From positions 1 to 64,000 of the forward strand of contig NZ_QJKB01000001.1 of NCBI RefSeq assembly GCF_003201815.1: a DNA stretch of 64,000 nt, read 5' to 3'. Origin of the DNA: Undibacterium pigrum (GTDB taxonomy: Bacteria > Pseudomonadota > Gammaproteobacteria > Burkholderiales > Burkholderiaceae_D). This document shows, in pieces, positions 42,829-50,365 of the stretch (the stretch's first letter is position 1; each line of letters opens with the position of its first letter). The translations under genes and the position numbers were made by a program. The notes beneath the pieces are model-generated. The model was not told the DNA's origin and made no database searches. It saw only the letters and a program-made list of their open reading frames with translations.

Positions 42829-42981
42829 TAAAGCTGAATATGCAAGTCAAAATCCCTGAGATCGCCAGTAAATGTGAAAAAATACCTCACTTTCCAGCAA
42901 AAAATGATCTATAAATCAGCTAAGTCACTGATCCAATTGATCAATATGAAAAACTGGGTTATTATTATCGGCTTTCCTCTT

Positions 42982-43020
42982 CCCGCACTCGTCTTGACGC
43001 CGAGGCGGGCTATTTTATTG
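42982..43020 (+). promoter_or_regulatory. rpsF leader hairpin, candidate S6:S18 autoregulatory element
   Basis: CCCGC (42982-42986) pairs with GCGGG (43005-43009), a bulged A follows, then CTCG (42988-42991) pairs with CGAG (43001-43004). A CCG sits at the 3' side of the loop. TATTTTATTG follows. Described rpsF leaders bind the S6:S18 complex through a hairpin with a conserved CCG, mimicking 16S rRNA. The match is structural and not certain; it could also act as an attenuator. Confidence 0.5.
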
Positions 43021-43036
43021 TCCACAAGGAGAATAT

Positions 43037-43405
43037 ATGCGTCATTATGAAATCGTATTTATCGTACATCCAGATCAGAGCGAGCAAGTTCCTGCAATGA
43101 TCGAGCGCTACAAGGCAAGTGTTGTAGCCCGTGGTGGTCAAATCCACCGCGTTGAAGACTGGGGCCGTCGTCAATTGGCTTACATGATTCAAAAACTGGC
43201 AAAAGCACACTATGTTTGCTTGAACATCGAATGCGATGCTGAAACTCTGCTCGAGTTGGAAACAGCATTCAAATTCAATGATGCTGTTTTGCGTCACCTG
43301 ACAGTCAAATTGAAAAAAGCAGAAACAACACCTTCTCCTATGATGAAAGCTGTTCAGAAAGAAGATGCTGCAAAAGCGCAACGTGTTGAAGCGCCTGCTG
43401 CTTAA
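43037..43405 (+). CDS. rpsF: 30S ribosomal protein S6
   Basis: The 122-residue protein has the S6 fold: [57 protein letters not shown]6 binds 16S rRNA with S18. It is the first gene of a conserved rpsF-priB-rpsR-rplI operon, preceded by AAGGAGA. The C-terminal tail is rich in charged residues and alanine, as is common. Confidence 0.97.
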   Translation: MRHYEIVFIVHPDQSEQVPAMIERYKASVVARGGQIHRVEDWGRRQLAYMIQKLAKAHYVCLNIECDAETLLELETAFKFNDAVLRHLTVKLKKAETTPSPMMKAVQKEDAAKAQRVEAPAA

Positions 43406-43433
43406 TAATTGACAAAGGTCGCGTAAAAAAATA

Positions 43434-43733
43434 GTGAATCAGCTGAAGCTTGTAGCCCGGATTGTGGAAAAAAGCGCATTGCGCTACACCCCGGCCGGTA
43501 TCCCGATAGCTTCTGCTACCTTGATGCATAGTTCAGAGACTCGTGAGGCGAACACAGTTCGGCAGGTCGAGTTTGAGATTTCTGCAATGGCTGCTGGTGA
43601 AATATCCCAGCGTTTTACAGAAATTGCCCTGGAACAGCCCATGGAATTCATCGGTTTTTTAGCGCGCAAAAATCGCAATAGCAAAAGTCTCGTTTTTCAC
43701 GTCACTGAATTCGGGACACATTTACTAGATTAG
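43434..43733 (+). CDS. priB: Primosomal replication protein N (PriB)
   Basis: This 99-residue OB-fold protein takes part in PriA-dependent replication restart. Start is GTG at 43434. It has MNQLKLVARIVEKSALRYTPAGIP at the front and the ssDNA-binding strands around FEISAMAAGE and MEFIGFLARKNRNSKSLVFHV. It sits between rpsF and rpsR in the usual place. The ribosome-binding site is weak. Confidence 0.93.
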   Translation: MNQLKLVARIVEKSALRYTPAGIPIASATLMHSSETREANTVRQVEFEISAMAAGEISQRFTEIALEQPMEFIGFLARKNRNSKSLVFHVTEFGTHLLD

Positions 43734-43742
43734 GAGCCAAAA

Positions 43743-44027
43743 ATGGCATTCGGTAAAAAATTCGACAAAAGCAAATTGAAGCAAAAGCGTCAACAACAAA
43801 ACCCTTTGTTCAAGCGCAAAAAATTCTGCCGCTTCACAGCAGCACATGTAGAAAAAGTTGACTACAAAGACATCGACACACTGAAAGATTTCGTGCAAGA
43901 AAACGGCAAAATCATGCCAGCACGTTTGACCGGTACAAAAGCGCTGTATCAACGTCAAGTTGACACTGCAATCAAACGTGCACGTTACCTCGCGTTGCTG
44001 CCATACACTGATTTGCACACAGCGTAA
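43743..44027 (+). CDS. rpsR: 30S ribosomal protein S18
   Basis: The 94-residue S18 has the conserved [35 protein letters not shown] and the C-terminal [11 protein letters not shown]. The N-terminus is longer and more basic than in E. coli. S18 is acetylated by RimI, also encoded here. It lies 9 bases after priB with a GGAGCC ribosome-binding site. Confidence 0.97.
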   Translation: MAFGKKFDKSKLKQKRQQQNPLFKRKKFCRFTAAHVEKVDYKDIDTLKDFVQENGKIMPARLTGTKALYQRQVDTAIKRARYLALLPYTDLHTA

Positions 44028-44053
44028 TTGACGACAAGGTAAAGGAGAAAAAT

Positions 44054-44506
44054 ATGCAAGTTATTCTGTTGGATAAAGTCGTTAATCTCGGCAATCTGGG
44101 TGATGTAGTTCGCGTTAAAGACGGCTATGCACGTAACTTTTTGATTCCACAACGTATGGCTCGTCGTGCTACGACAGCTGCAGTTGCTGAATTCGAAGCA
44201 AAACGCGCTGAACTGGAAAAAGCAGCAGCCGCCAAACTGGCAGCAGCTCAAGCTCAAGGCGAAAAACTGTCCGGTCTGACCGTACAAATCACACAAAAAT
44301 CTGGTGTAGATGGCCGTTTGTTTGGTTCCGTCACTAATGCTGATATCGCTGAAGCCCTGACTAAACAAGGTTTCGCAGTAGAAAAAGCACAAGTACGTTT
44401 GCCACAAGGTCCGTTGAAGATCGCTGGTGAGCACAGTGTTTCCGTTGCTTTGCACACTGACGTTGTTGTTGACGTTAATGTTGCAGTAGTAGGCGAACAC
44501 GCTTAA
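44054..44506 (+). CDS. rplI: 50S ribosomal protein L9
   Basis: The 150-residue L9 begins [33 protein letters not shown], then has a long central helix (about 40-75) and a C-terminal domain. The gene ends the operon. A strong terminator follows. Confidence 0.97.
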   Translation: MQVILLDKVVNLGNLGDVVRVKDGYARNFLIPQRMARRATTAAVAEFEAKRAELEKAAAAKLAAAQAQGEKLSGLTVQITQKSGVDGRLFGSVTNADIAEALTKQGFAVEKAQVRLPQGPLKIAGEHSVSVALHTDVVVDVNVAVVGEHA

Positions 44507-44528
44507 TTTGCTTTTTGCAAATTGCTGG

Positions 44529-44556
44529 AAAAAAGCCGGGGAGACCCGGCTTTTTT
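44529..44556 (+). terminator. rplI operon terminator
   Basis: A perfect stem, AAAAAAGCCGGG (44529-44540) with CCCGGC plus T-run (44545-44556), has loop GAGA. Confidence 0.95.
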
Positions 44557-44660
44557 CATGTTTGAGAGAAATTTTTCACTATTTATCCGTTTGTCACAAA
44601 CTTGTCACAAACTCGCTAACTTCTCGTACTTTGAACGCTCTGGTCATTTGATTTAACGGT

Positions 44661-44666
44661 TATAAT
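44661..44666 (+). promoter_or_regulatory. -10 element overlapping the dnaB start region
   Basis: A consensus TATAAT ends 7 bases before the ATG at 44674. Transcription starting there would give a leaderless dnaB message. No good -35 is seen at 17 bases; TTGAAC lies 24 bases upstream. Confidence 0.45.
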
Positions 44667-44673
44667 GCGCGCC

Positions 44674-46062
44674 ATGAAAGCTGGTTCTGATCCTCAAATT
44701 GACGCTCTGCGCGTCCCTCCCCACTCCATAGAAGCAGAGCAATCTGTTCTGGGTGGCCTATTGCTGGATAACGCAGCCTGGGACCGTATTGCCGATTTTA
44801 TTGGTGAAGAAGATTTCTATCGTTATGACCACAGGATTATTTTCCAGTGCATGGTCAAACTGATCAATAGTTCTCGCCCAGCCGACGTTATCACTGTTTT
44901 TGAGGCGCTGACGAGTACAGGTAAGGCAGAAGATGCCGGTGGCCTGACTTATCTGAATGCCCTCGCACAAAATACTCCTTCAGCTGCCAACATCCGTCGC
45001 TACGCAGAAATCGTCCGCGACCGTGGCGTGTTGCGCAAGCTGATTACCGTAGCAGATGAAATCTCCGGTAACGCCTTTAACCCTCAGGGTAAAGAAGTCA
45101 AGCAAATGCTGGACGAGGCTGAATCCAAGATTTTTGCGATTGCCGAAGAAGGCGCTCGTGGTGCCCAGGGTTTCCAGGCTATCCAGCCCTTGCTGACGCA
45201 GGTGGTTGAGCGTATTGATGAGCTGTATAACCGCGATAATCAAAATGATATTACCGGTGTGCCTACCGGTTTTGCTGATCTGGATAAAATGACTTCAGGC
45301 TTGCAGCCTGGTGATCTGGTTATTGTTGCGGGTCGTCCATCCATGGGTAAGACCGCCTTCTCCCTGAACATCGGTGAGAATGTCGCCATAGACAGCGGCT
45401 TGCCAGTCGCTGTGTTCTCCATGGAGATGGGTGGCGCGCAGTTGGCCATGCGTATGCTGGGCTCTGTAGGGCGTCTGGATCAAAGCCGTCTGCGCGTTGG
45501 TAAGTTGACCGATGAAGATTGGCCACGCCTGACGCATGCCATTCAAAAGATGAATGAAGCGCAACTGTATATTGATGAAACGCCGGCGCTGAGTTCGATA
45601 GAATTGCGCGCGCGCTCCCGTCGTCTGGCGCGTCAATGCGGCAAGCTGGGACTGGTGATTGTCGATTACTTGCAACTGATGTCAGCCAACTCTGCCGGTG
45701 AGAACCGGGCGACCGAGATTTCCGAGATTTCCCGAAACTTGAAGGGCTTGGCAAAAGAACTGCATTGCCCAGTGATTGCCTTGTCCCAGTTGAACCGCTC
45801 CCTGGAGCAAAGACCAAATAAACGCCCAGTCATGTCTGACTTGCGCGAATCTGGTGCGATTGAGCAGGATGCTGACGTCATCATGTTTATTTATCGTGAT
45901 CAGGTATATAACCCGGATTCCCCTGATAAGGGCACGGCAGAAATCATTATTGGTAAGCAACGTAATGGTCCTATTGGCAGTGTGCGCCTGACTTTCCTGG
46001 GCGAATATACCAAGTTTGACAACTATGTTGGTTCCTTGTCGATTTACGGTGATAGTGAATAA
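44674..46062 (+). CDS. dnaB: Replicative DNA helicase DnaB
   Basis: DnaB is the hexameric 5'-3' helicase of the replisome. The protein is 462 residues from the ATG at 44674. The N-terminal DnaG-interacting domain has VPPHSIEAEQSVLGGLLLDN. The RecA-like motor has Walker A AGRPSMGKTAFSLNI, VIVDYLQLM (Walker B) and LSQLNRSLEQRPNKRP. An ATG at 44665 is in frame but overlaps the TATAAT, so 44674 is preferred. There is no intein. Confidence 0.96.
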   Translation: MKAGSDPQIDALRVPPHSIEAEQSVLGGLLLDNAAWDRIADFIGEEDFYRYDHRIIFQCMVKLINSSRPADVITVFEALTSTGKAEDAGGLTYLNALAQNTPSAANIRRYAEIVRDRGVLRKLITVADEISGNAFNPQGKEVKQMLDEAESKIFAIAEEGARGAQGFQAIQPLLTQVVERIDELYNRDNQNDITGVPTGFADLDKMTSGLQPGDLVIVAGRPSMGKTAFSLNIGENVAIDSGLPVAVFSMEMGGAQLAMRMLGSVGRLDQSRLRVGKLTDEDWPRLTHAIQKMNEAQLYIDETPALSSIELRARSRRLARQCGKLGLVIVDYLQLMSANSAGENRATEISEISRNLKGLAKELHCPVIALSQLNRSLEQRPNKRPVMSDLRESGAIEQDADVIMFIYRDQVYNPDSPDKGTAEIIIGKQRNGPIGSVRLTFLGEYTKFDNYVGSLSIYGDSE

Positions 46063-46136
46063 TTCAAAGCAAAATGCTGGTGTTGGTGGGTAGACGCAAA
46101 GTAGTAAATCAAGACTTAAAAAGTAGAACAGTGTTG

Positions 46137-46168
46137 CCAGGCATGCTTGATTGCATGCGCTTGCCTGG
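46137..46168. terminator. Hairpin between dnaB and the PhoU-like gene
   Basis: CCAGGCA (46137-46143) pairs with TGCCTGG (46162-46168); an inner GCATGC pair can form inside. There is no T-run, so termination is doubtful. Confidence 0.35.
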
Positions 46169-46205
46169 ACAATTCTAGAAATCTTATATTTTCAGTGAGA
46201 ATAAA

Positions 46206-46832
46206 ATGTTTGGACGCTTGATGCCCACCGAGGGCAAATTTTTTGAACTCTTCAATCAACATGCAGAGTTATGTGTCAAAGGTTCCAAGGAAATGGTTGC
46301 CTTGATGACAAACTTTGATGATTTGGAGATCCGTGTTCACGCGATAGAGAGCATAGAAAAACAGGCAGATACTGTTACCTACAATACGATAGAGTTGCTG
46401 CACAAGACTTTCATCACGCCGCTGGACCGTGATGACATCCATAAACTGATCACACGCATGGATGATATTCTGGATTTGCTGGAAGATGCCGGCCAGACTA
46501 TCTCTCTGTACGATATCCGCGAAATCACGCCTGAAGCAAAACGCCTGGCAGAGCTTTGCCTGGGGTGTGCTGAAAAAGTGAAAGCAGCCGTTGCCTTGTT
46601 GCACAACATGGATAATTCCCGTGAAATTCTGGCCCTGTGCGAAGAAATCGATCGCCTGGAATCGGATGCTGATCATGTCATGCGCGCAGCCATGTCCAAA
46701 CTGTTCCGCGACGAACCTGATGTTCGCAATCTGATCAAATTGAAAGCGATCTACGAAATACTGGAAACCGTCACGGATCGTTGTGAAGATGTTGCCAATA
46801 TCATAGAAGGCATTATTGTTGAGAACGCTTAA
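46206..46832 (+). CDS. PhoU-like DUF47-family protein, probable Pit accessory
   Basis: This 208-residue helical protein matches the DUF47 (PhoU-divergent) group: FGRLMPTEGKFFELFNQHAE at the start and LDRDDIHKLITRMDDILDLLEDAG in the middle. The gene is next to and upstream of pit, the usual genomic pairing; such proteins are thought to regulate PiT-type phosphate transport. It lacks a signal peptide. Confidence 0.9.
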   Translation: MFGRLMPTEGKFFELFNQHAELCVKGSKEMVALMTNFDDLEIRVHAIESIEKQADTVTYNTIELLHKTFITPLDRDDIHKLITRMDDILDLLEDAGQTISLYDIREITPEAKRLAELCLGCAEKVKAAVALLHNMDNSREILALCEEIDRLESDADHVMRAAMSKLFRDEPDVRNLIKLKAIYEILETVTDRCEDVANIIEGIIVENA

Positions 46833-46850
46833 GCGTCTGACTTTTTTATT

Positions 46851-46872
46851 TTGACGCTTAATTGACGCTTAA
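46851..46872. repeat. Two adjacent 11-bp direct repeats upstream of pit
   Basis: TTGACGCTTAA occurs at 46851-46861 and again directly at 46862-46872. A third ACGCTTAA lies at the end of the preceding gene. An 11-bp period is also that of Pho boxes, but the bases match the CTGTCAT consensus poorly. A better half-site, CTGTCAATA, lies just downstream at 46880. Confidence 0.7.
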
Positions 46873-46916
46873 CAGTTCTCTGTCAATACAGAGAGCGAAC
46901 AAGGGAATTCACTTTT

Positions 46917-47927
46917 ATGCAATCCATGCAAATGAGCCTGTATGTCATCATCTTGTTGGTGGTACTGGCATTGTTATTCGATTTCATGAACGGCTTCCAT
47001 GATGCCGCGAATGCAATCGCCACCGTTGTTTCAACGGGGGTATTGAAGCCCAGTCAGGCCGTCGCCATGGCTGCTTTATTCAATGTACTGGCATTCTTCG
47101 TTTTTAATCTGTCTGTCGCCAAAACCATAGGTAAGGGAACGATAGACCCTACCATTGTCGATCACTATGTCATCTTTGGTGCGCTGGTGGGGGCTATATT
47201 CTGGAATCTGGTGACTTGGTACTTTGGTATCCCGTCTTCATCCTCGCATGCACTGATTGGTGGTTTGATTGGTGCTGCCGTGGCGAAAGAAGGTACTGGA
47301 GCCTTGATTGCTGCTGGTCTCTACAAAATCATTTTGTTTATCGTTTTGTCGCCATTGCTGGGTTTTGCGCTGGGTTCTGTGATGATGCTGATCGTGTCCT
47401 GGTTGTTTGTTAAGTCGACACCGCGAAAAGTCGATAAATGGTTCCGCCGTCTGCAACTGGTATCGGCTTCTGTATTTAGTCTGGGTCATGGCGGTAATGA
47501 TGCGCAAAAAACCATGGGTATTATCTGGATGCTGTTGATTGCTGCTGGTTACTCCAGCGAGGCTGATAAAGGTCCTCCAAGCTGGGTAGTGTATTCCTGC
47601 TATGCAGCTATTGGTCTGGGTACTTTGTTTGGTGGCTGGCGTATCGTGAAAACCATGGGCCAGAAAATCACCAAACTCAAGCCTGTAGGCGGCTTCTGTG
47701 CAGAAACCGGTGGTGCTATCACCCTGATCATGGCAACTGTGCTGGGTATTCCTGTGTCAACGACGCATACCATTACTGGTGCGATTGTTGGTGTGGGCTC
47801 AGCGCAGAAAATGTCTGCGGTGCGTTGGGGTGTTGCAGGTAACATCGTCTGGGCCTGGATTTTGACAATACCAGCTTCTGCTTTTGTAGCAGCGATAGCC
47901 TGGTGGATAGGCAGACATATTCTTTAA
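46917..47927 (+). CDS. PiT-family inorganic phosphate transporter
   Basis: The 336-residue membrane protein has about 10 helices. It contains both PiT signatures: NGFHDAANAIATVVSTG near residue 26 and GHGGNDAQKTMG in the second half, with SSSHALIGGLIG and PVSTTHTITGAIVG completing the inverted repeats. It imports phosphate with a cation. It is short compared with PitA (499), a known short subtype that pairs with DUF47 proteins. AAGGGA lies upstream. Confidence 0.92.
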   Translation: MQSMQMSLYVIILLVVLALLFDFMNGFHDAANAIATVVSTGVLKPSQAVAMAALFNVLAFFVFNLSVAKTIGKGTIDPTIVDHYVIFGALVGAIFWNLVTWYFGIPSSSSHALIGGLIGAAVAKEGTGALIAAGLYKIILFIVLSPLLGFALGSVMMLIVSWLFVKSTPRKVDKWFRRLQLVSASVFSLGHGGNDAQKTMGIIWMLLIAAGYSSEADKGPPSWVVYSCYAAIGLGTLFGGWRIVKTMGQKITKLKPVGGFCAETGGAITLIMATVLGIPVSTTHTITGAIVGVGSAQKMSAVRWGVAGNIVWAWILTIPASAFVAAIAWWIGRHIL

Positions 47928-47948
47928 ATCAGCATAATGATTTGTCAG

Positions 47949-47986
47949 AAAAAAAGCCTCGCTTCATGATGAAGCGAGGCTTTTTT
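47949..47986. terminator. Bidirectional terminator after pit
   Basis: A near-perfect palindrome: AAAAAAGCCTCGCTTCAT (47949 on) with ATGAAGCGAGGCTTTTTT (to 47986). It also closes the convergent response-regulator gene. Confidence 0.95.
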
Positions 47987-48004
47987 ATTGGAGAGGCGCA
48001 AGGT

Positions 48005-48763
48005 TTACATCTGCTTGAACAAATGCACAAAGCTGCGGCTGACTTCGAGTTTCTCAGTCAGACCCTTGATCTGCACCAGGTGGCGGCCACGCAGGTCGCG
48101 TACTACGCCAGAAATGGCTTTAGCGTTCACCAGGGTGGATCTGTGGATTTGCCAGAACAGAGCGGGGTCGAGTTCATCTGCCAGATCGCGCACAGGCTTG
48201 CGTATCAGGGCTTCGTAGGTAGCGGTTTGCACCCGTGTGTATTTTTCATCGGATTGAAAAAACAGAATTTCTTCCACAGGTATCAGGCGTAATTCCTGGC
48301 CTATGGAAGCCTGTATCCATTGCAGATAATTTGGCTTGGCAGCGATACCCATCTGCTTTGCCAGTTGTGAGAGCATGCTGCTCATATCGTTGGGCTGGCT
48401 CTGGGCCGTTAATCTGGCTTTGAGCCTCTCTACTGTGCGCGTCAGTCTTTCCACATCTGCCGGCTTCAATACATAATCAACTGCGCCATGGTCAAAAGCC
48501 TGTATGGCATATTGATCGTAAGCTGTAATGAAGACGATATGCGCCTTATTACCGATTTCCTTGGCTGCTTCGAGGCCGGTCTTGACTGGCATGCGTATAT
48601 CCAGGAAAGCCAGATCTGGTTTATGTGTTTCCACCAAAGCGACAGCTTCTTCGCCGTTTTTGGCTTCATCCAGAATTTCAAGTTCAGGCCAGACCTGTTC
48701 CAGGCGCGACTTTAACTGGTCGCGCATCAGTCTTTCATCATCAGCAATTATGGCAGTAGGCAT
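48005..48763 (-). CDS. LytTR-family response regulator
   Basis: The 252-residue protein has a receiver domain with DDE at the front and phosphorylatable Asp55 (FLDIRMPVKTGLEAAKE), then a LytTR DNA-binding domain from about residue 145 (SIGQELRLIPVEEILFFQSDEKYTRVQT). It resembles AlgR/LytR-type regulators. The cognate kinase gene lies upstream, separated by 18 bases. Confidence 0.93.
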   Translation of the reverse strand: MPTAIIADDERLMRDQLKSRLEQVWPELEILDEAKNGEEAVALVETHKPDLAFLDIRMPVKTGLEAAKEIGNKAHIVFITAYDQYAIQAFDHGAVDYVLKPADVERLTRTVERLKARLTAQSQPNDMSSMLSQLAKQMGIAAKPNYLQWIQASIGQELRLIPVEEILFFQSDEKYTRVQTATYEALIRKPVRDLADELDPALFWQIHRSTLVNAKAISGVVRDLRGRHLVQIKGLTEKLEVSRSFVHLFKQM

Positions 48764-48781
48764 GGTCAGCGTAATTGAAAT

Positions 48782-50107
48782 CTAGTTGGCTAATTCGTAA
48801 GGGATTTCTATAGTAACGCAAACTCCGCTAGGTTGATTAGGGGTAATGATCATTTGTCCCTTTTCTTTATAAATCAATTTCAGGCGTTCCCTTATGTTTT
48901 GCAAGCCCAGGCCAGTTCCGTTGCTGGGCATGGCACCAAAACCCAGGCCATCATCCGTCACTGAGACACGTAACTTGTTGTGCGCAACCTCTGCGTGAAA
49001 GCGTATGGTGCCGCCTTCTGCTTTACACTCAAGGCCATGCTTGATCGCATTCTCGACCAGGGATTGCAGCATCATTGGTGGGAAGGATGCGCTACGCAAG
49101 CCTTCAGGCATGATGAAGTCAACGTTCAATCTTTCTTCCATGCGCATTTTCAACAATTCCAGATATGACTTGACCATGTCTGCTTCTCTGCCCAAATTGG
49201 TCACACTGGCATTTTCACGCATTTGTGGCAAGACAGCACGCAGATAAGCAATCAGGCTGCGCTGCATGGCGGCTGCCCGCGGCGGATCAGTTTCTATCAG
49301 ATGTTCGACCGAGGCCAGGGTATTGAACAGGAAATGCGGTTCTACTTGTGCCTGCATCATTTGCATCTGTGCTTCGCTGACCTGGCGTAACAGGGATTCG
49401 CGTTCTGCTGTCATGCCAGCTTCCTTGGCTTTTTCCTCTGCCTTGACTTTGCCACTCATCAGGGCTTTCATGCCAAACAGACCAATTACCAGCAAGACGA
49501 CGAAATTAGCAAACCATTTTGAGGACGTGCGCTTATAGCTGCGTACTTCTTCATCTGCAGCATCAGCAACAGCGTTGTTGATTTCCTCGCTGATTTCTTT
49601 TGCCAGTTCAGCTGGCAATTTGATGTGGATATCATCCGATTCCGAAATGGTGGGCGGAGCAGGAGGCGCTGGTGGGGCAGGTATTGCAGTTGCGCCTGAG
49701 GCATTTTCCGGGGCAACAGGAGGCACTGGTGGCGCTACTCGGTCGTCCTTGCGTATGCGTATGCCATTTTCATCGATCTCAATTTGTTTGCCTTTGCCGT
49801 CGACATTGTTTTTGCGTATACGCAGGCCGGTATCATCTATTTCTATGCTGGTGTCACCATCGGCGATCTTGCTGGTTTTTTTTGTTTTTTTCGGCGAACT
49901 GCTTTTGGTGACAACGACGTTCTCTTCTGACGTAAATAGCAAGTCTTGCAGCATGCTGCCTGCGGTGATGGTGATAATGGCAAATAAAAAGAATTTCCAC
50001 CAGGATAATTTAGTCACCCAGGCGGCTGTCACATCAAAACTTTTACTCAACCAGGCCATCAGGTCGGTAAGGAGTTGCTTGAAGGTTTCTGCATTATTTT
50101 TATTCAT
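48782..50107 (-). CDS. LytS/YehU-type sensor histidine kinase
   Basis: The 441-residue protein has two predicted membrane segments (about 37-57 and 198-216). The domain between them would be periplasmic. It holds two copies of an IEID-x-GIRIRK unit (88-99 IEIDDTGLRIRK and 109-120 IEIDENGIRIRK) and a Pro/Ala linker (125-153). The cytoplasmic part has a coiled coil and the histidine-kinase domain with PHFLFNTL (His258), a C-terminal ATPase with NAIKHGLE, and DDGLGFG. The gene is translated just before the regulator. Confidence 0.92.
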   Translation of the reverse strand: MNKNNAETFKQLLTDLMAWLSKSFDVTAAWVTKLSWWKFFLFAIITITAGSMLQDLLFTSEENVVVTKSSSPKKTKKTSKIADGDTSIEIDDTGLRIRKNNVDGKGKQIEIDENGIRIRKDDRVAPPVPPVAPENASGATAIPAPPAPPAPPTISESDDIHIKLPAELAKEISEEINNAVADAADEEVRSYKRTSSKWFANFVVLLVIGLFGMKALMSGKVKAEEKAKEAGMTAERESLLRQVSEAQMQMMQAQVEPHFLFNTLASVEHLIETDPPRAAAMQRSLIAYLRAVLPQMRENASVTNLGREADMVKSYLELLKMRMEERLNVDFIMPEGLRSASFPPMMLQSLVENAIKHGLECKAEGGTIRFHAEVAHNKLRVSVTDDGLGFGAMPSNGTGLGLQNIRERLKLIYKEKGQMIITPNQPSGVCVTIEIPYELAN

Positions 50108-50365
50108 GATGCTTCTCTTTTAACGGTTATCCCAGACATGCCAGCTTGAGTATCATGTGCTGGCAGCTTGCGACTTTTCAGTCCATGTTGATACTGTAGG
50201 GAAATCGTCCGTGCTTGAATAGCGACTTGCGACAGTCTGCAAAAAATGCAGGACAGAATGAAAATTGCCTCATTTAATATGCATGATTGTTGCGGCTGCA
50301 GAGTGGGGAAAGGGCGGAGTTGCAGCGCGCATCAGAGCAAATATGCCCTGATGCGTACTTTTGAA

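Noticed and set aside
44674..46062. Intein in DnaB
   Set aside because: The protein is of normal length with continuous motifs.
46851..46872. Direct repeats as a true Pho box
   Set aside because: Period fits but the bases match CTGTCAT poorly; listed only as an open question.
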